From Nostoc sp. ATCC 43529 (GTDB lineage Bacteria; Cyanobacteriota; Cyanobacteriia; Cyanobacteriales; Nostocaceae), in assembly GCA_003326205.1 (NCBI GenBank), contig LWTK01000035.1:1-64000 (forward strand): 64,000 nt of DNA, in the 5' to 3' direction. A program made the position numbers and the translations under genes. The notes below the pieces were generated by a model that did no database searches, was not told the origin of the DNA, and worked only from the letters and a program-made list of their open reading frames with translations. Shown piece after piece: positions 9,960 to 19,939 of the stretch. Numbering within the stretch: the first letter of the stretch is position 1; the number at the start of each line of letters is the position of its first letter.

Positions 9960-9967
9960 TTTTTGGG

Positions 9968-10118
9968 CATAGGGCATTGGGTACAAAATGCAAAGTGGCA
10001 GAGGAGAGAATAATAATTCCTCAGTCAACAGTGAACAGTCAACAGTCAACACTCCCAATTTCCAATTCCTAATCCCCAGTCGCCAGTCCCTCATCTTCCT
10101 CATCCCCTCATCTCCCCA
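9968..10118. repeat. Heptanucleotide-type repeat tract
   Basis: The lgt-cobM gap carries degenerate short repeats such as 'agtgaacagtcaacagtcaac' cut into heptamers (GTCAACA), then CCAGTC and 'catcccctcatctcccc' runs. These are the cyanobacterial STRR type. No gene is seen. Confidence 0.7.
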
Positions 10119-10120
10119 TC

Positions 10121-10975
10121 TCACTTAGAACTAGAAATTACATCAGGCAAAGGGCGTTTGAGTAAGTAAAGCCAAGCTAACCCAAATAATCCTAATAGAA
10201 TTCCCAGACAACTTACTACTTGTGCCATCCGCAGAGGCCCAAGCATCAAGCTATCAGTCCGAAATCCCTCAATCCACAGCCGTCCTAAGCTATAGGCTGG
10301 CCAGTAGACTAGAAAAAGCGTGCCTACTTTCAGGCGTGGCTTGCCGGACAAAGACCGGAAAAACAACGTTATTAGCAGGGCAAACACCATTAAATCCCAT
10401 AGAGATTCGTAGAGAAAGGTGGGATGAAAGTAATCAAAATTAACATACTCTAGGGGACGACGTTCTGGCGGAATATATAGCTTCCAAGGTAAATCGGTAG
10501 GATCGCCGAAAGCTTCCGAGTTGAAAAAATTGCCCCAACGTCCGATCGCTTGCCCTAAAATCAGCGAAGGCGCGACTAAATCCGCCAGTTGCCAGAAAGA
10601 AACCTGCTTGAGTTTGGCAAAAATTAATGCTGCCAAAACCCCACCGATAATTGCGCCGTGAATAGCAATACCTCCTTCCCAGATAGCAAAGATTTTTTCT
10701 GGAGTTGCGGCATATTTTGGCCATTCAAAGAAAACGTAATATAGTCGTGCCCCCGGAATTGCACCAATTAACAACCAAAAGAACAAATCACTCAGCAACT
10801 CCGGATTAACATGACGGCGCTTTGCCAAATATTGGGAAAGCACGACGCCAATTAACACTGCTGTTGCAATCAACAAGCCATACCAGCGGATAGTCAATGG
10901 CCCTATTCTCAGCAGAATCGGCCCTGGGGAAGTAAATTGAAACGCCAAGGGCAAGATCGAAAAATCCAGTGCCAT
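10121..10975 (-). CDS. lgt: Prolipoprotein diacylglyceryl transferase
   Basis: Lgt moves a diacylglyceryl group from phosphatidylglycerol to the lipobox cysteine of prolipoproteins in the inner membrane. The 284-residue, seven-helix protein has the RWYGLLI start block, [12 protein letters not shown] with the essential His, and the Lgt signature [17 protein letters not shown]. Length is normal. A 296-base gap separates it from the divergent coaD; that gap holds a small hairpin (GTCTGG/CCAGAC near 11041) and presumably both promoters. Confidence 0.97.
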   Translation of the reverse strand: MALDFSILPLAFQFTSPGPILLRIGPLTIRWYGLLIATAVLIGVVLSQYLAKRRHVNPELLSDLFFWLLIGAIPGARLYYVFFEWPKYAATPEKIFAIWEGGIAIHGAIIGGVLAALIFAKLKQVSFWQLADLVAPSLILGQAIGRWGNFFNSEAFGDPTDLPWKLYIPPERRPLEYVNFDYFHPTFLYESLWDLMVFALLITLFFRSLSGKPRLKVGTLFLVYWPAYSLGRLWIEGFRTDSLMLGPLRMAQVVSCLGILLGLFGLAWLYLLKRPLPDVISSSK

Positions 10976-11272
10976 GCAAAATTACCTAGAAGAGTTCGTT
11001 AACTAACCGCGCACTTTGTTAAGAAGTACGGAGTTTCTTTGGTCTGGAATACCAGACTAACCTTGAATCCTCTACAACATTATTGTGAAGACACAGGCAG
11101 AAATCCAGCATCCATATTTAGGAGTCTAATTCCTAACGGCTAGTTGAGCATAACTTGTGCCATCAGAACAATTGGCTTTAGCATTATTGCTGAGAGTGCA
11201 AGATGATACATTTGAGTAAGTTACGCAATACAGTTTCAATATAATCACCTAAATTAAGTTTGATATATCATT

Positions 11273-11824
11273 GTGATTGCGATTTATCCTGGCAGCTTTG
11301 ACCCCATCACCTTAGGACATCTTGACCTCATCCAGCGGGGTAGTCGGCTGTTTGAGCGCGTAATTGTTGCTGTACTGCGGAACCCCAATAAAATGCCACT
11401 TTTTAGTGTTCAGCAACGCCTAGATCAGATCCGTCTTTCTACACAACATCTACCTAATGTAGAAGTAGACAGCTTTGACGGTCTGACTGTCAATTATGCC
11501 CAAATGCGACATGCACAAGTTTTGCTACGAGGCTTACGGGCTGTGTCAGATTTTGAAGTGGAACTGCAAATGGCTCACACAAATAAAACTCTTTCTACCC
11601 AAATAGAAACAGTTTTTCTGGCAACCTCAAATGAGTATAGTTTTTTAAGTAGTAGTGTGGTAAAAGAGATTGCAAGGTTTGGTGGCTCTATCGATCATCT
11701 CGTTCCCCCACACATTGCCCTAGATATATACCAATGCTACAATCACAACTCCCCAATGTTGAACCCAATCTCAACGGAAGCAACCCCCCCCCTCAAGAGT
11801 ATGTCAGCGGAGAGGGAAGCATAG
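11273..11824 (+). CDS. coaD: Phosphopantetheine adenylyltransferase
   Basis: CoaD adenylates 4'-phosphopantetheine to dephospho-CoA. The nucleotidyltransferase motif [14 protein letters not shown] lies at residues 7-20, and the second motif [14 protein letters not shown] near residue 125. The GTG start at 11273 leaves only MIAIYP before the core, as expected. The protein is 183 residues, about 20 longer than most CoaD proteins. The extra C-terminal part after [10 protein letters not shown] is polar, lies in the overlap with the next gene and contains a nine-C tract. Confidence 0.96.
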   Translation: MIAIYPGSFDPITLGHLDLIQRGSRLFERVIVAVLRNPNKMPLFSVQQRLDQIRLSTQHLPNVEVDSFDGLTVNYAQMRHAQVLLRGLRAVSDFEVELQMAHTNKTLSTQIETVFLATSNEYSFLSSSVVKEIARFGGSIDHLVPPHIALDIYQCYNHNSPMLNPISTEATPPLKSMSAEREA

Positions 11825-12402
11825 ATATTCAGGAGGAACTCAACCGCCTAGAGGAAATGGTTCTCTCTAGTCTCCGGATTCCCCTGACGGGACGCACACT
11901 CATCGATGAAGAAAAGCTGCTAGATCAGCTTGACTACATTCGGCTTGCTTTGCCAGCGCTTTTTCAGGAAGCAGCGGTAATTCTGGAACAAAAGGAGGAA
12001 ATTCTCCTAGAAGCAGAAGAATATGGGCAGCAAATAGTTGAAGCCGCCCAAGCAAAAAAAGCGCAAATTTTAGCTGAAAGCGATATTATTCAACAGGCAA
12101 AACAAGAAGCTGAACAAATTCGGCGGCAAGCGCAACAAGAGTGCGATGCAATCATGCAGGAAACCCTGGCTGAGATTGAGCGCAAGCGGTATGCTTGTCA
12201 GCAAGAGTTAGAGCAAATGCGACAAACAGCGATCGCTCACGCTCAAGAAATTGAAGACGGCGCTGATGCATATGCCGATGGTGTCCTCGAAAATATTGAG
12301 CAGGATCTCAAAGAAATGTTGCGAATTATTACAAACGGGCGACAACAACTCCAAGTTGATAACCTGACGCAGCGCAATTCACCTCCTGGTTATAAGAGAT
12401 AG
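11734..12402 (+). CDS. Coiled-coil protein, DivIVA-like / ATP-synthase-b-like
   Basis: This 222-residue soluble protein is dominated by a long charged coiled coil (residues 80-190, rich in E, Q, A, R). It is preceded by an [32 protein letters not shown] segment cut here into its two recognisable halves, [15 protein letters not shown] and [17 protein letters not shown]. Proteins of this kind follow coaD in many cyanobacteria. A DivIVA-like role is only inferred. The first ATG at 11734 overlaps coaD by 91 bases in another frame. A later in-frame ATG at 11857 would keep the conserved part and remove the overlap, so the start is uncertain. Confidence 0.8.
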   Translation: MLQSQLPNVEPNLNGSNPPPQEYVSGEGSIDIQEELNRLEEMVLSSLRIPLTGRTLIDEEKLLDQLDYIRLALPALFQEAAVILEQKEEILLEAEEYGQQIVEAAQAKKAQILAESDIIQQAKQEAEQIRRQAQQECDAIMQETLAEIERKRYACQQELEQMRQTAIAHAQEIEDGADAYADGVLENIEQDLKEMLRIITNGRQQLQVDNLTQRNSPPGYKR

Positions 12403-12421
12403 AGGTTCTGAGAAAATGGGC

Positions 12422-12467
12422 AAGAATTGTCAGTTGGGTTTTGTGATCGCTTAACCCAACAATTCTT
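12422..12467 (+). terminator. Hairpin after the coaD operon
   Basis: AAGAATTGTCAGTTGGGTT pairs with AACCCAACAATTCTT around a 12-base loop, 20 bases after the coiled-coil gene stop. A long T-run is absent, but the position and strong stem make termination likely. Confidence 0.55.
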
Positions 12468-12638
12468 ATCAAATAAATTTTTTAAATTCTATATTTTTAG
12501 TAAAATATCGACTAATAAATCAACTGAAAATTTAAAATAAGATAGCCTACATAATAAAAATTTTTTATCTGACATTGCCTGATTTAGCTAGTAATAAGTT
12601 TAAAATTCTAGCTTGTAATTAAACAGGATTATTAATAA

Positions 12639-12959
12639 ATGCTCAGTTTAGCTCAAGTTAATTTTGGATTAAATCTAGCTGGCTTAATAGGAATTATTTA
12701 TTTCCTTTTGGCAATTGTCTACTTTATTTTAACATTGGCTTGGCTAGCCCAGCGTGTTACCAGACTTAGAGGTTGGGCTTTAGGTCTTTACATTATCCAA
12801 GCGATATTTACGCCAATTGTCTTGTTATTATGCGGAGGAATATTATTTTATCAAGGTTGGCGTTTAGATCCACTTATTCAATTTGAACAATTTTTATTAT
12901 CGCTATTAATTATTTACTTGACTATCAAAGATATTGTGATTAATGCAGTATACAGATAA
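12639..12959 (+). CDS. Ycf66 family membrane protein
   Basis: The 106-residue protein starts with MLSLAQVNFGLNLAGLIG and has three or four hydrophobic helices. Its C-terminus, ILFYQGWRLDPLIQFEQFLL followed by LIIYLTIKDI, is the hallmark of the Ycf66 family found in cyanobacteria and some plastids. The family is membrane-bound and of unknown function. The gene has its own 236-base upstream region and stands alone. Identification rests on the QGWRLDP-QF-QFLL block. Confidence 0.8.
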   Translation: MLSLAQVNFGLNLAGLIGIIYFLLAIVYFILTLAWLAQRVTRLRGWALGLYIIQAIFTPIVLLLCGGILFYQGWRLDPLIQFEQFLLSLLIIYLTIKDIVINAVYR

Positions 12960-13140
12960 TCCACGTTGACTGTTGACGGTTGACAGTTAAATCCTGAGAA
13001 GATGTGTGACAAGCCTAATTTTAGGCTACACCAATGGGGACGCTATGAGGTGGCGATCAAAGAGATTAGGGGCACAAGGGCAGAGGAGAGAATGATAACT
13101 TCTCACCCAACACTCAACAGCCCTAATGCCCCATTTTTAG

Positions 13141-13746
13141 TTATTTTTGAGATGAGGAAGATGAACCACTACTTTCTCTTGGGTAGGGAGAATCAACAAA
13201 ACCCAATTCAAACAACTGTTTATAGGCTTTCTTACCTAAATCCCGCGTTGGGTTTTGACTTTTAATTATTTGAATCAACAATGGCACTGCTAATTCTGGC
13301 TGATTTTGTGCGCGATGTACCAATGCTAGTTGAAAAGTGGCCTCATCTCGTTTTTGGGCTGTTAATAAAGCCTTTTGACGCTGAGAATCAGAAACTCTAT
13401 TGTCAATTCCTGAAAAACTAGAGTTTAAGTCTTGATAAAAATTAGATAGTTGATTATAAACCTGACGTGCTTCTTGGAGTTTTTTTGCAGCTAAAGTGTA
13501 GTTTTGAGCAGAAACGGCTTGTTCTGCATCTTTCATTAAGCGATCGCCCCCTTCAATGCTCAAAAGGCTGTTATTTTGAGTTACCGGACGGAGGTTATTA
13601 GGAGCATTGGGATCGATGGGTTGTGGTTGGCTAGTAGTGCCTGGTAACTGTGATACCTGAGCATTCACAGGTGATAGCAAGCTGAGGACTGCTAAGACTG
13701 ATAAAAAACCACGGTGCATCAAAGTAACAGCGGCAGCAGTGTTCAT
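13141..13746 (-). CDS. Exported conserved hypothetical protein
   Basis: The 201-residue product has an N-terminal signal peptide (MHRGFLSVLAVLSLLSPVNA, ending at an A-x-A-like site), then a proline/asparagine-rich linker and an alpha-helical domain. That domain has a TPR-like feel: KDAEQAVSAQNYTLAAKKLQ and LVHRAQNQPELAVPLLIQI. It is likely periplasmic or thylakoid-lumenal. ATG 13746 and ATG 13719 are both possible starts; the second directly opens the signal peptide. No family name comes to mind. The 406-base stretch on its 5' side (13747-14152) holds no recognisable gene. Confidence 0.75.
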   Translation of the reverse strand: MNTAAAVTLMHRGFLSVLAVLSLLSPVNAQVSQLPGTTSQPQPIDPNAPNNLRPVTQNNSLLSIEGGDRLMKDAEQAVSAQNYTLAAKKLQEARQVYNQLSNFYQDLNSSFSGIDNRVSDSQRQKALLTAQKRDEATFQLALVHRAQNQPELAVPLLIQIIKSQNPTRDLGKKAYKQLFELGFVDSPYPRESSGSSSSSQK

Positions 13747-14152
13747 GGGGTCAATTAGTGCAACAACTATATAGAAAAGTTATGGATACTTCGGGTATCT
13801 TAACTCTGTTTTGGTCTTGGGCAAACCAAAGCCACATAACTAAGTTTCTCAGATTTAGACTAAAAATTCCTTGAATATAGTTCCCATTACCCGTGTATAA
13901 TCTCGCTCGCTTATTTTGTAGTCAATAATTAGTTATTTGCTCAAAAACTGCCAATTTGGCTGAATCTTTGGTAAATAGAGGCTAATCTATACATATACCT
14001 CCTCAAAAGAAGGTTGCAAAATACTACTAATTTTTTGGTGCTTGATGCACGCTAAATGTAGCAGTTATCGATTAGCGCCAAATCTTAAAAGGGCTAATTG
14101 CTCAGTTATGGGATTTTTTTGGTGATTAGCTGTCTTGAAACCCTTGACAGGA

Positions 14153-14908
14153 TCAAGAATTAGTAATTTCTGCAAATGTGTGATTGGTAATTTCTGTTTC
14201 TTGATGACTTAATTGTTGGAGTGCCTTTGCTAAATCACTTGTGAGATTTTTAGCATCTTGTTTTATGGAGCTACGTATGTAATCCTTAACTCTCATTGGA
14301 CAGCCAATGTGAATTGCCACATCTGTACCCCAATTAGGGTATGGTTGACTGTAATTAATACTTATAGGTATAATCCTTACTCCCAGTGCGGAATCACAAG
14401 ATTCAGCACTCAAAGCCAGACGCGCAATTCCCGGCTTTAAAGGGGCTTGACCATGACGGTAAATGTTACCTTCTGGAAAAATCACCAGGGCTTTTCGCTG
14501 TTTGAGCAGCTCAACTCCATGCCGTAGGCTGCGAATTGACGGCTGTCGAGTATTTACGGGAAAACCTCCCAAACGTCGGACAAACCAGCCTTGTAACCCT
14601 TGACATTCATCAATAGTGACCATGAACCGCAGGTCTTTCGCTGTCATACAATTAGCAACGGCGTAGGGTATTAGCAATCCATCCCAACGTGCCCTATGGG
14701 TAGGAGCGAAGATAACAGGCCCAGTTGTAGGGATATTTTTTTGTCCGGTTATTCTAATTCGCCCAAAGAATAATGGTAATAGGCAGTGACGACCGATTAG
14801 ATGCGCTAGAGGGCTTAACCAAGGAGAAACCCTTGAGGTAGTATCATCTACTTGAGTATTTGCTGGTGTGTGCTGGCAAGTATCGAATAAAGAGTAAAAT
14901 TCCATCAT
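14153..14908 (-). CDS. 1-acyl-sn-glycerol-3-phosphate acyltransferase family protein
   Basis: This 251-residue PlsC-family protein would acylate lysophosphatidic acid at the membrane in phospholipid and glycolipid synthesis. It carries the HX4D motif (HRARWD) at about residue 91, the second block PVNTRQPSIRSL and the FPEGNIYRHG motif. A hydrophobic patch precedes the catalytic block. Several PlsC-like paralogues exist in most Nostocales, so the precise substrate is unknown. It lies on the minus strand downstream of tadA, separated by 112 bases. Confidence 0.9.
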   Translation of the reverse strand: MMEFYSLFDTCQHTPANTQVDDTTSRVSPWLSPLAHLIGRHCLLPLFFGRIRITGQKNIPTTGPVIFAPTHRARWDGLLIPYAVANCMTAKDLRFMVTIDECQGLQGWFVRRLGGFPVNTRQPSIRSLRHGVELLKQRKALVIFPEGNIYRHGQAPLKPGIARLALSAESCDSALGVRIIPISINYSQPYPNWGTDVAIHIGCPMRVKDYIRSSIKQDAKNLTSDLAKALQQLSHQETEITNHTFAEITNS

Positions 14909-15020
14909 GATGGAGACAGCTGATTGACGGATAAAATTTAACGAAAAGCCTGATTAGTTACACCGTAGATTCTCTTGCATGACTTGTGTCGTGCTGGATG
15001 GACAGTTTTACCTCTGTCTG

Positions 15021-15506
15021 TTACTTCCTCTTAGGTCGTTTAGTCACAAACCAAGACTGTAATTGTTGGCGACAAGCTGATTCTAGAATGCCTCCGATTA
15101 CCTGCAAGCGGTGATTAGAAGCACCACTATCGGGTATGTTAATAACTGTACGTATTGCGCCAGTTTTTGTATCGTCCACCCCATATACGAGCAGTCCTAA
15201 ACGCGCTTGGACGATCGCACCTGCACACATTGGGCAAGGTTCCAAAGTTACGTACAGGGTACATTCATTCAGATGCCAATTTTGTAAAGTTGTGGCGGCT
15301 TTCTTGAGAGCAAGAATTTCCGCATGAGCCGTGGGGTCTTTGTCGCGTTCTTTTCTGTTCTCTCCCTGTGCAAGTAAGTTCCCGGTTGAATCGATGATAA
15401 CAGCACCTACAGGGACTTCACCTGCGTGACCTGCTGCTTGTGCTAATTCTAGGGCACGACTCATCCATTGTTGATGTATAAGATAATCACCATATTTATT
15501 CAGCAT
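15021..15506 (-). CDS. tadA: tRNA-specific adenosine deaminase
   Basis: TadA deaminates A34 to inosine in the tRNA-Arg(ACG) anticodon. The 161-residue protein has the zinc-binding HAEILALKKA motif and PCPMCAGAIVQARL, both diagnostic for the cytidine deaminase-like fold of TadA. Length is normal. The 121 bases on its upstream side are filled by a heptanucleotide repeat that reaches the stop of the glutaredoxin gene. Confidence 0.95.
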   Translation of the reverse strand: MLNKYGDYLIHQQWMSRALELAQAAGHAGEVPVGAVIIDSTGNLLAQGENRKERDKDPTAHAEILALKKAATTLQNWHLNECTLYVTLEPCPMCAGAIVQARLGLLVYGVDDTKTGAIRTVINIPDSGASNHRLQVIGGILESACRQQLQSWFVTKRPKRK

Positions 15507-15564
15507 CCTCTAAGTAATATAAAAATTTCATCAAATTTTTACAATTTAACAATTCGTCCTTTGT

Positions 15565-15630
15565 CCAATGACCACTGACTAATGACTAATGACCAATGAC
15601 CAATGACTAATGACCAATGACTAATGACTA
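15565..15630. repeat. Short tandem repeat tract (AATGACY)n
   Basis: About nine copies of the heptamer AATGACC/AATGACT run from 15565 to the glutaredoxin stop codon, whose TAG on the minus strand is part of the repeat. The same heptamer recurs at 32384-32450 and 34617-34650. Confidence 0.9.
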
Positions 15631-15933
15631 TTGAGCTAACAAAGGATCGAGTTGGCTTTGTGTATCTAGCTGATAAAGATCGTCGCAACCGCCAATGTGT
15701 TGGTTATTGATAAAAATTTGTGGTACAGTGCGGCGTCCGTTAGCGCGTTCTGCCATTTTTGCTCTGGCTGCTTCGTCGCCGTCGATTTTATACTCGGTAA
15801 AGTTTACACCTTTCCACCACAGCAGCATCTTGGCGCGAATGCAGTAAGGACAAGTTTGCCATGTGTAAATTTCGACGTTGGCTTTAACTCGCTCTGGATG
15901 GCGATTCAAAAGGGGATTTAGAAAGTCCAGCAT
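15628..15933 (-). CDS. grxC: Glutaredoxin (GrxC type)
   Basis: This 101-residue dithiol glutaredoxin has the active site TCPYCIRAK at residues 27-35 and the glutathione-binding TVPQIFINNQHIGGCDDL block. It reduces protein disulfides and glutathione mixed disulfides using GSH. The first 15 residues (MLDFLNPLLNRHPE) are slightly longer than in minimal glutaredoxins. It lies downstream of the DUF981-like gene on the same strand. Confidence 0.95.
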   Translation of the reverse strand: MLDFLNPLLNRHPERVKANVEIYTWQTCPYCIRAKMLLWWKGVNFTEYKIDGDEAARAKMAERANGRRTVPQIFINNQHIGGCDDLYQLDTQSQLDPLLAQ

Positions 15934-15988
15934 ATTTCTAAAGCAAGATTTGAACTATGTTTCTAGCCTAGATCATTCTTCGCATTAC

Positions 15989-16561
15989 TTACCGCATCCG
16001 TATTGGAACCCACTTTTGGAAACTTTCTAAATGACTCCAGTAAGCCAAATATCCAGTAAATGCCCAAATTAAAGCGGCTACTATTAATACGGCAACACCA
16101 ATTAGCCGCCAAGTTCGGTTGGTTTTCCAATAGAGAGTAGGCGCGGCAAATATACCACCTAATCCTGTTAAGATAAAACCGATTCCTGAGAGTAACGGTT
16201 GTTTTGTCATGTTTAAGTTGATAATTCGGATACCAATGACGATCGCCACTAAACCAGCAAAAAAACCGTAAACTGCGATCGTGAATAAATCCCAACCTAC
16301 AGACAGAGCAATTGCCGCGGCAACGAACAAAATGCCAAATAAAACACTTGTTTCACCGAAGGCAATGTTAAAACTACCAGGAACCGGCCAGGTGAAATTC
16401 ATGTGTAAACCAGTTGTTAAGGCGATCGCACCTACGATACCAAAACCGGGAATCCACTGTTTTTGATGTGAGCTATCTAACCCGCGATATACATAGTCAG
16501 CTAGTATAAATAAGCCAGCTACCATGTTGATTAACATGAGTGTGATGTAGTCGATAAACAC
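15989..16561 (-). CDS. DUF981-like membrane protein
   Basis: The 190-residue protein has about six hydrophobic helices and the family-like segments LADYVYRGLD, LHMNFTWPVPGSFNIAFGE and SGIGFILTGLGGIFAAPTL. I assign it to the DUF981 family of uncharacterised membrane proteins on these motifs. No catalytic residues are evident. It is divergent from glpX across a 315-base gap. The assignment to the family is from memory, the membrane topology is directly visible. Confidence 0.75.
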   Translation of the reverse strand: MFIDYITLMLINMVAGLFILADYVYRGLDSSHQKQWIPGFGIVGAIALTTGLHMNFTWPVPGSFNIAFGETSVLFGILFVAAAIALSVGWDLFTIAVYGFFAGLVAIVIGIRIINLNMTKQPLLSGIGFILTGLGGIFAAPTLYWKTNRTWRLIGVAVLIVAALIWAFTGYLAYWSHLESFQKWVPIRMR

Positions 16562-16730
16562 AATTCACCTCTGAATGCTTTTCTGGGTTGATATAAATTA
16601 TCTCAAGTTAAACCGTTACCTTTTTAAATATTTAAAACCACAGATAAAGACAGATTAACATTTACCTGACAAATTTGAAGTATTAATCCTCACAAGTACA
16701 TGGTTAAAATGAAGGTGAGGATGTCTAAAA

Positions 16731-16754
16731 TTTATTGACAATAGTGTCAATAAA
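16731..16754. promoter_or_regulatory. Inverted repeat upstream of glpX, possible operator
   Basis: TTTATTGACA and TGTCAATAAA form a perfect 10-bp dyad around ATAG, 122 bases before the glpX start. A second partial site, GTTGACA, follows at 16761. The form fits a dimeric regulator site, but it does not match the NtcA consensus, and the regulator is unknown. Confidence 0.4.
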
Positions 16755-16876
16755 TTGGAAGTTGACACATCGTTAACATTTGTAATGGAAATTTGGTAAC
16801 CGCCCTTTGGTAGACTTAAAGACTGAAATAGCCAGATAAAGTAACGCAAATTCAAGCAGTTGAGAGGGCAGACTCT

Positions 16877-17914
16877 GTGGAAAATACACTTGGGTTAGAG
16901 ATTATTGAGGTAGTAGAGCAAGCAGCGATCGCATCCGCTAAGTGGATGGGCAAAGGTGAAAAGAACACTGCTGACCAGGTGGCTGTGGAAGCGATGCGGG
17001 AACGGATGAATAAAATCTACATGCGCGGTCGCATCGTGATCGGGGAAGGCGAACGCGATGACGCCCCCATGCTTTACATCGGAGAAGAAGTAGGTATCTG
17101 TACCCAACCAAATGCCGAAGCTCTCTGTAACCCAGATGAACTAATTGAAATTGACATCGCGGTTGACCCTTGTGAAGGCACGAACTTGGTAGCCTACGGA
17201 CAACCTGGTTCAATGGCTGTGTTGGCAATTTCTGAAAAGGGCGGGTTATTTGCTGCTCCTGACTTTTACATGAAGAAATTAGCAGCACCTCCCGCAGCTA
17301 AGGGTAAGGTGGACATCAACAAGTCAGCAACGGAAAACCTCAAGATTCTGGCTGAGTGTTTAGATCGCTCTATTGAAGAACTTGTAGTAGTCGTCATGAA
17401 GCGCGATCGCCACAATGATTTGATTAAAGAAATCCGTCAGGCTGGAGCGAGAGTACAACTAATTTCCGATGGTGATGTAGGTGCAGCCCTATCTTGTGGA
17501 TTTGCCGGAACTAATATCCACGCTCTCATGGGTATCGGTGCTGCTCCTGAAGGTGTAATCTCAGCAGCTGCGATGCGTGCTTTGGGTGGACACTTCCAAG
17601 GTCAACTGATCTACGATCCAGAAATAGTGAAAACAGGTCTGATTGGAGAAAGCAAAGAAGCCAACCTCGATCGCTTGAAGTCTATGGGTATCAATGACCC
17701 CGATAAGGTCTACGATGCTCACGAACTCGCATCTGGTGAAACTGTTTTGTTTGCTGCTTGCGGCATCACCTCTGGTAACCTCATGCAAGGTGTACGCTTT
17801 TTCGGCGGTGGGGCAAGAACTCAAAGCTTGGTAATTTCTAACCAGTCGAAAACTGCTCGGTTTGTTGATACAATCCACATGATTGGCGAACCGAAGACTC
17901 TCCAACTGTACTAA
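16877..17914 (+). CDS. glpX: Class II fructose-1,6-bisphosphatase / sedoheptulose-1,7-bisphosphatase
   Basis: The 345-residue enzyme is the cyanobacterial bifunctional FBP/SBPase of the Calvin cycle, which dephosphorylates fructose-1,6- and sedoheptulose-1,7-bisphosphate. Family blocks are clear: [18 protein letters not shown], then [14 protein letters not shown] with metal-binding Asp and Glu, and [20 protein letters not shown]. The start is GTG at 16877, just before the conserved N-terminus. HIP1 sites lie inside the gene. It is followed by hemA on the same strand after 210 bases. Confidence 0.96.
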   Translation: MENTLGLEIIEVVEQAAIASAKWMGKGEKNTADQVAVEAMRERMNKIYMRGRIVIGEGERDDAPMLYIGEEVGICTQPNAEALCNPDELIEIDIAVDPCEGTNLVAYGQPGSMAVLAISEKGGLFAAPDFYMKKLAAPPAAKGKVDINKSATENLKILAECLDRSIEELVVVVMKRDRHNDLIKEIRQAGARVQLISDGDVGAALSCGFAGTNIHALMGIGAAPEGVISAAAMRALGGHFQGQLIYDPEIVKTGLIGESKEANLDRLKSMGINDPDKVYDAHELASGETVLFAACGITSGNLMQGVRFFGGGARTQSLVISNQSKTARFVDTIHMIGEPKTLQLY

Positions 17915-18124
17915 TTTTTGGAGAATGGGGAATGTTAATACTAAGGGCAAAGCATTAAAGCTCAAACATAGTCACCCAAATGCTTCACCCGTAAAGTAGT
18001 TAGTAGTTAGCGATGGATTTTTGTTTGTTGCTTGGTAGTTTTTCCAAGCAACAACCTTCAACTCCCCATTCCCTATTCTCAATGCATTATTGCCAACTAC
18101 CAATTAGTAATTACGATTTAGCAA

Positions 18125-19411
18125 ATGAATATAGCAGTGGTGGGGTTAAGCCATAAAACAGCCCCAGTAGAAGTTCGCGAAAAGCTGAGCATTCCAGAAC
18201 CACAAATTGAAAGTGCGATCGCTCATCTTACCAGTTGTCCCCATATTGACGAAGTTGCAATTCTTAGCACTTGTAACCGCCTGGAAATCTACATTGTTAC
18301 CAGCGAAGCAGACCAAGGTATCCGAGAAGTAACTCAATTTCTTGCAGAACACAGCAAATTGCCTGTAAATTCTCTGCGACAACACCTGTTTATGTTGTTG
18401 CATGATGATGCAGTTATGCATGTGATGAGGGTAGCAGGCGGTTTAGATAGTCTGGTACTCGGAGAAGGTCAAATTCTGGCTCAAGTGAAGACTACTCACA
18501 AATTGGGACAGCAATATAACGGTATAAAAACCATTTTGAATCGATTATTTAAACAAGCGCTAACAGCTGGCAAGCGAGTTCGCACTGAAACTAGTATTGG
18601 TACTGGCGCTGTCTCCATCAGTTCGGCAGCTGTGGAATTAGCACAAATGAAAGTGGCAAATTTAGCTGCTTGCCGAGTGGTAATTCTAGGTGCTGGAAAA
18701 ATGTCACGGTTGCTAGTACAACACCTAATCTCTAAAGGTGCCGTACAAATCAGCATTGTCAATCGCTCTCGCGAACGTGCCCAAGAATTAACCAAGCAGT
18801 TCCCCGAACAACCTATTCAAATTCACACGCTATCGGAAATGATGACAGTAATTGCCGATAGTGATTTAGTGTTTACAAGTACTTCTGCCACAGAGCCAAT
18901 ACTCGACCGTGCCAAATTGGAAATGGTTTTGGAAACTCAGCGCTCTTTGATGTTATTTGATATTTCTGTGCCGCGCAACGTTCATGCAGACGTAAATGAA
19001 TTGGCAAACGTGCAGGCGTTTAACGTGGATGATTTGAAGGCTGTGGTGGCACAAAACTACGAAAGCCGTCGGAGAATTGCACAAGAAGCAGAGCGACTAT
19101 TAGAAGAAGAAGTAGAAGCTTTTGATGTTTGGTGGCGTAGTTTAGAAACTGTGACTACTATTAGCTGTCTGCGAAATAAAGTCGAAACCATTCGGGAACA
19201 AGAATTAGAAAAAGCTTTGTCAAGATTGGGTTCCGAATTCGCGGAAAAACATCAAGAGGTGATTGAAGCTTTAACAAGAGGTATTGTTAATAAAATTTTA
19301 CACGATCCGATGGTGCAATTGCGATCGCAGCAAGATGTAGAAGCCAGACGGCGTTGTATGCAAACTCTACAAATGCTGTTTAACTTAGACGCAGGCGAGC
19401 AATTTAGTTAA
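18125..19411 (+). CDS. hemA: Glutamyl-tRNA reductase
   Basis: HemA reduces glutamyl-tRNA to glutamate-1-semialdehyde with NADPH, the first committed step of tetrapyrrole (heme, chlorophyll, bilin) synthesis. The 428-residue protein has the catalytic Cys50 in STCNRLEIY, the [13 protein letters not shown] block, the nucleotide-binding GAGKMSRLL segment and the C-terminal dimerisation helices. ATG 18125 gives the typical [19 protein letters not shown] start. A hairpin terminator follows at 19454. Confidence 0.97.
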   Translation: MNIAVVGLSHKTAPVEVREKLSIPEPQIESAIAHLTSCPHIDEVAILSTCNRLEIYIVTSEADQGIREVTQFLAEHSKLPVNSLRQHLFMLLHDDAVMHVMRVAGGLDSLVLGEGQILAQVKTTHKLGQQYNGIKTILNRLFKQALTAGKRVRTETSIGTGAVSISSAAVELAQMKVANLAACRVVILGAGKMSRLLVQHLISKGAVQISIVNRSRERAQELTKQFPEQPIQIHTLSEMMTVIADSDLVFTSTSATEPILDRAKLEMVLETQRSLMLFDISVPRNVHADVNELANVQAFNVDDLKAVVAQNYESRRRIAQEAERLLEEEVEAFDVWWRSLETVTTISCLRNKVETIREQELEKALSRLGSEFAEKHQEVIEALTRGIVNKILHDPMVQLRSQQDVEARRRCMQTLQMLFNLDAGEQFS

Positions 19412-19453
19412 AGCGAACAACAACCGCGGCTTTTTCCTTCTTCTTTCTTTTTC

Positions 19454-19483
19454 ACCTCTTGCAACACTATTTTTGCAAGAGGT
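19454..19483. terminator. Bidirectional hairpin between hemA and the convergent gene
   Basis: ACCTCTTGCAA and TTGCAAGAGGT form an 11-bp stem around an eight-base loop between the two convergent stops. A T-rich run precedes and follows it. The 'tgcaagaggtcta' half also recurs near 48958, so this hairpin may derive from a mobile-element end. Confidence 0.65.
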
Positions 19484-19846
19484 CTATTGATTATTTGTAA
19501 TATTTTCAACTATTGCTTTCCAATCTTGTGGATGGTAAATAAATTTACTTATAACTTTAATTTTTTTACCGTCTTGAAATAAATAAAGACTATCATTTTC
19601 TATTAATAAGTCTCTATAGCCGTCAAAGCGATATTTTACAAAACTCATCCCTGCTAAATTCTTTTCAATAATCTCTGTACTATAAACAAAACATACCGGA
19701 TTTTGTAGTACTAAAACAGACCATACTATTTGTACAATAGCGCATAAAACTAACAATCCTTTACCTATCATTAATGCTATTAATAGCGTGCAAATGGCTA
19801 AAGGTAAAGTTAGCCAAACAAATATTGGATTATATCTGAGTCCCAT
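19484..19846 (-). CDS. Hypothetical membrane protein
   Basis: From ATG 19846 the product is 120 residues: a short polar start (MGLRYNPIFVW), two hydrophobic helices to about residue 50, then a soluble tail with a KYRFDGYRDLLIENDSLYLF stretch. A GGGGAAA ribosome-binding-like run precedes this ATG, so I prefer it over the longer frame beginning at 19909. The tail looks like a small PH-like or bacterial membrane-anchored domain. No family is recognised. It converges with hemA. Confidence 0.6.
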   Translation of the reverse strand: MGLRYNPIFVWLTLPLAICTLLIALMIGKGLLVLCAIVQIVWSVLVLQNPVCFVYSTEIIEKNLAGMSFVKYRFDGYRDLLIENDSLYLFQDGKKIKVISKFIYHPQDWKAIVENITNNQ

Positions 19847-19939
19847 GTTATAAATTTCCCCGATGCAAGCAACATTTACATAGTTATATTTCCCACTCAG
19901 CAGAATCAATTAACCTCCACGACTTAATACAGCAGATTC

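Noticed and set aside
9831..10120. Cobalamin riboswitch upstream of cobM
   Set aside because: I looked for a B12-box-like segment on the minus strand and saw only short repeats and a plus-strand terminator.
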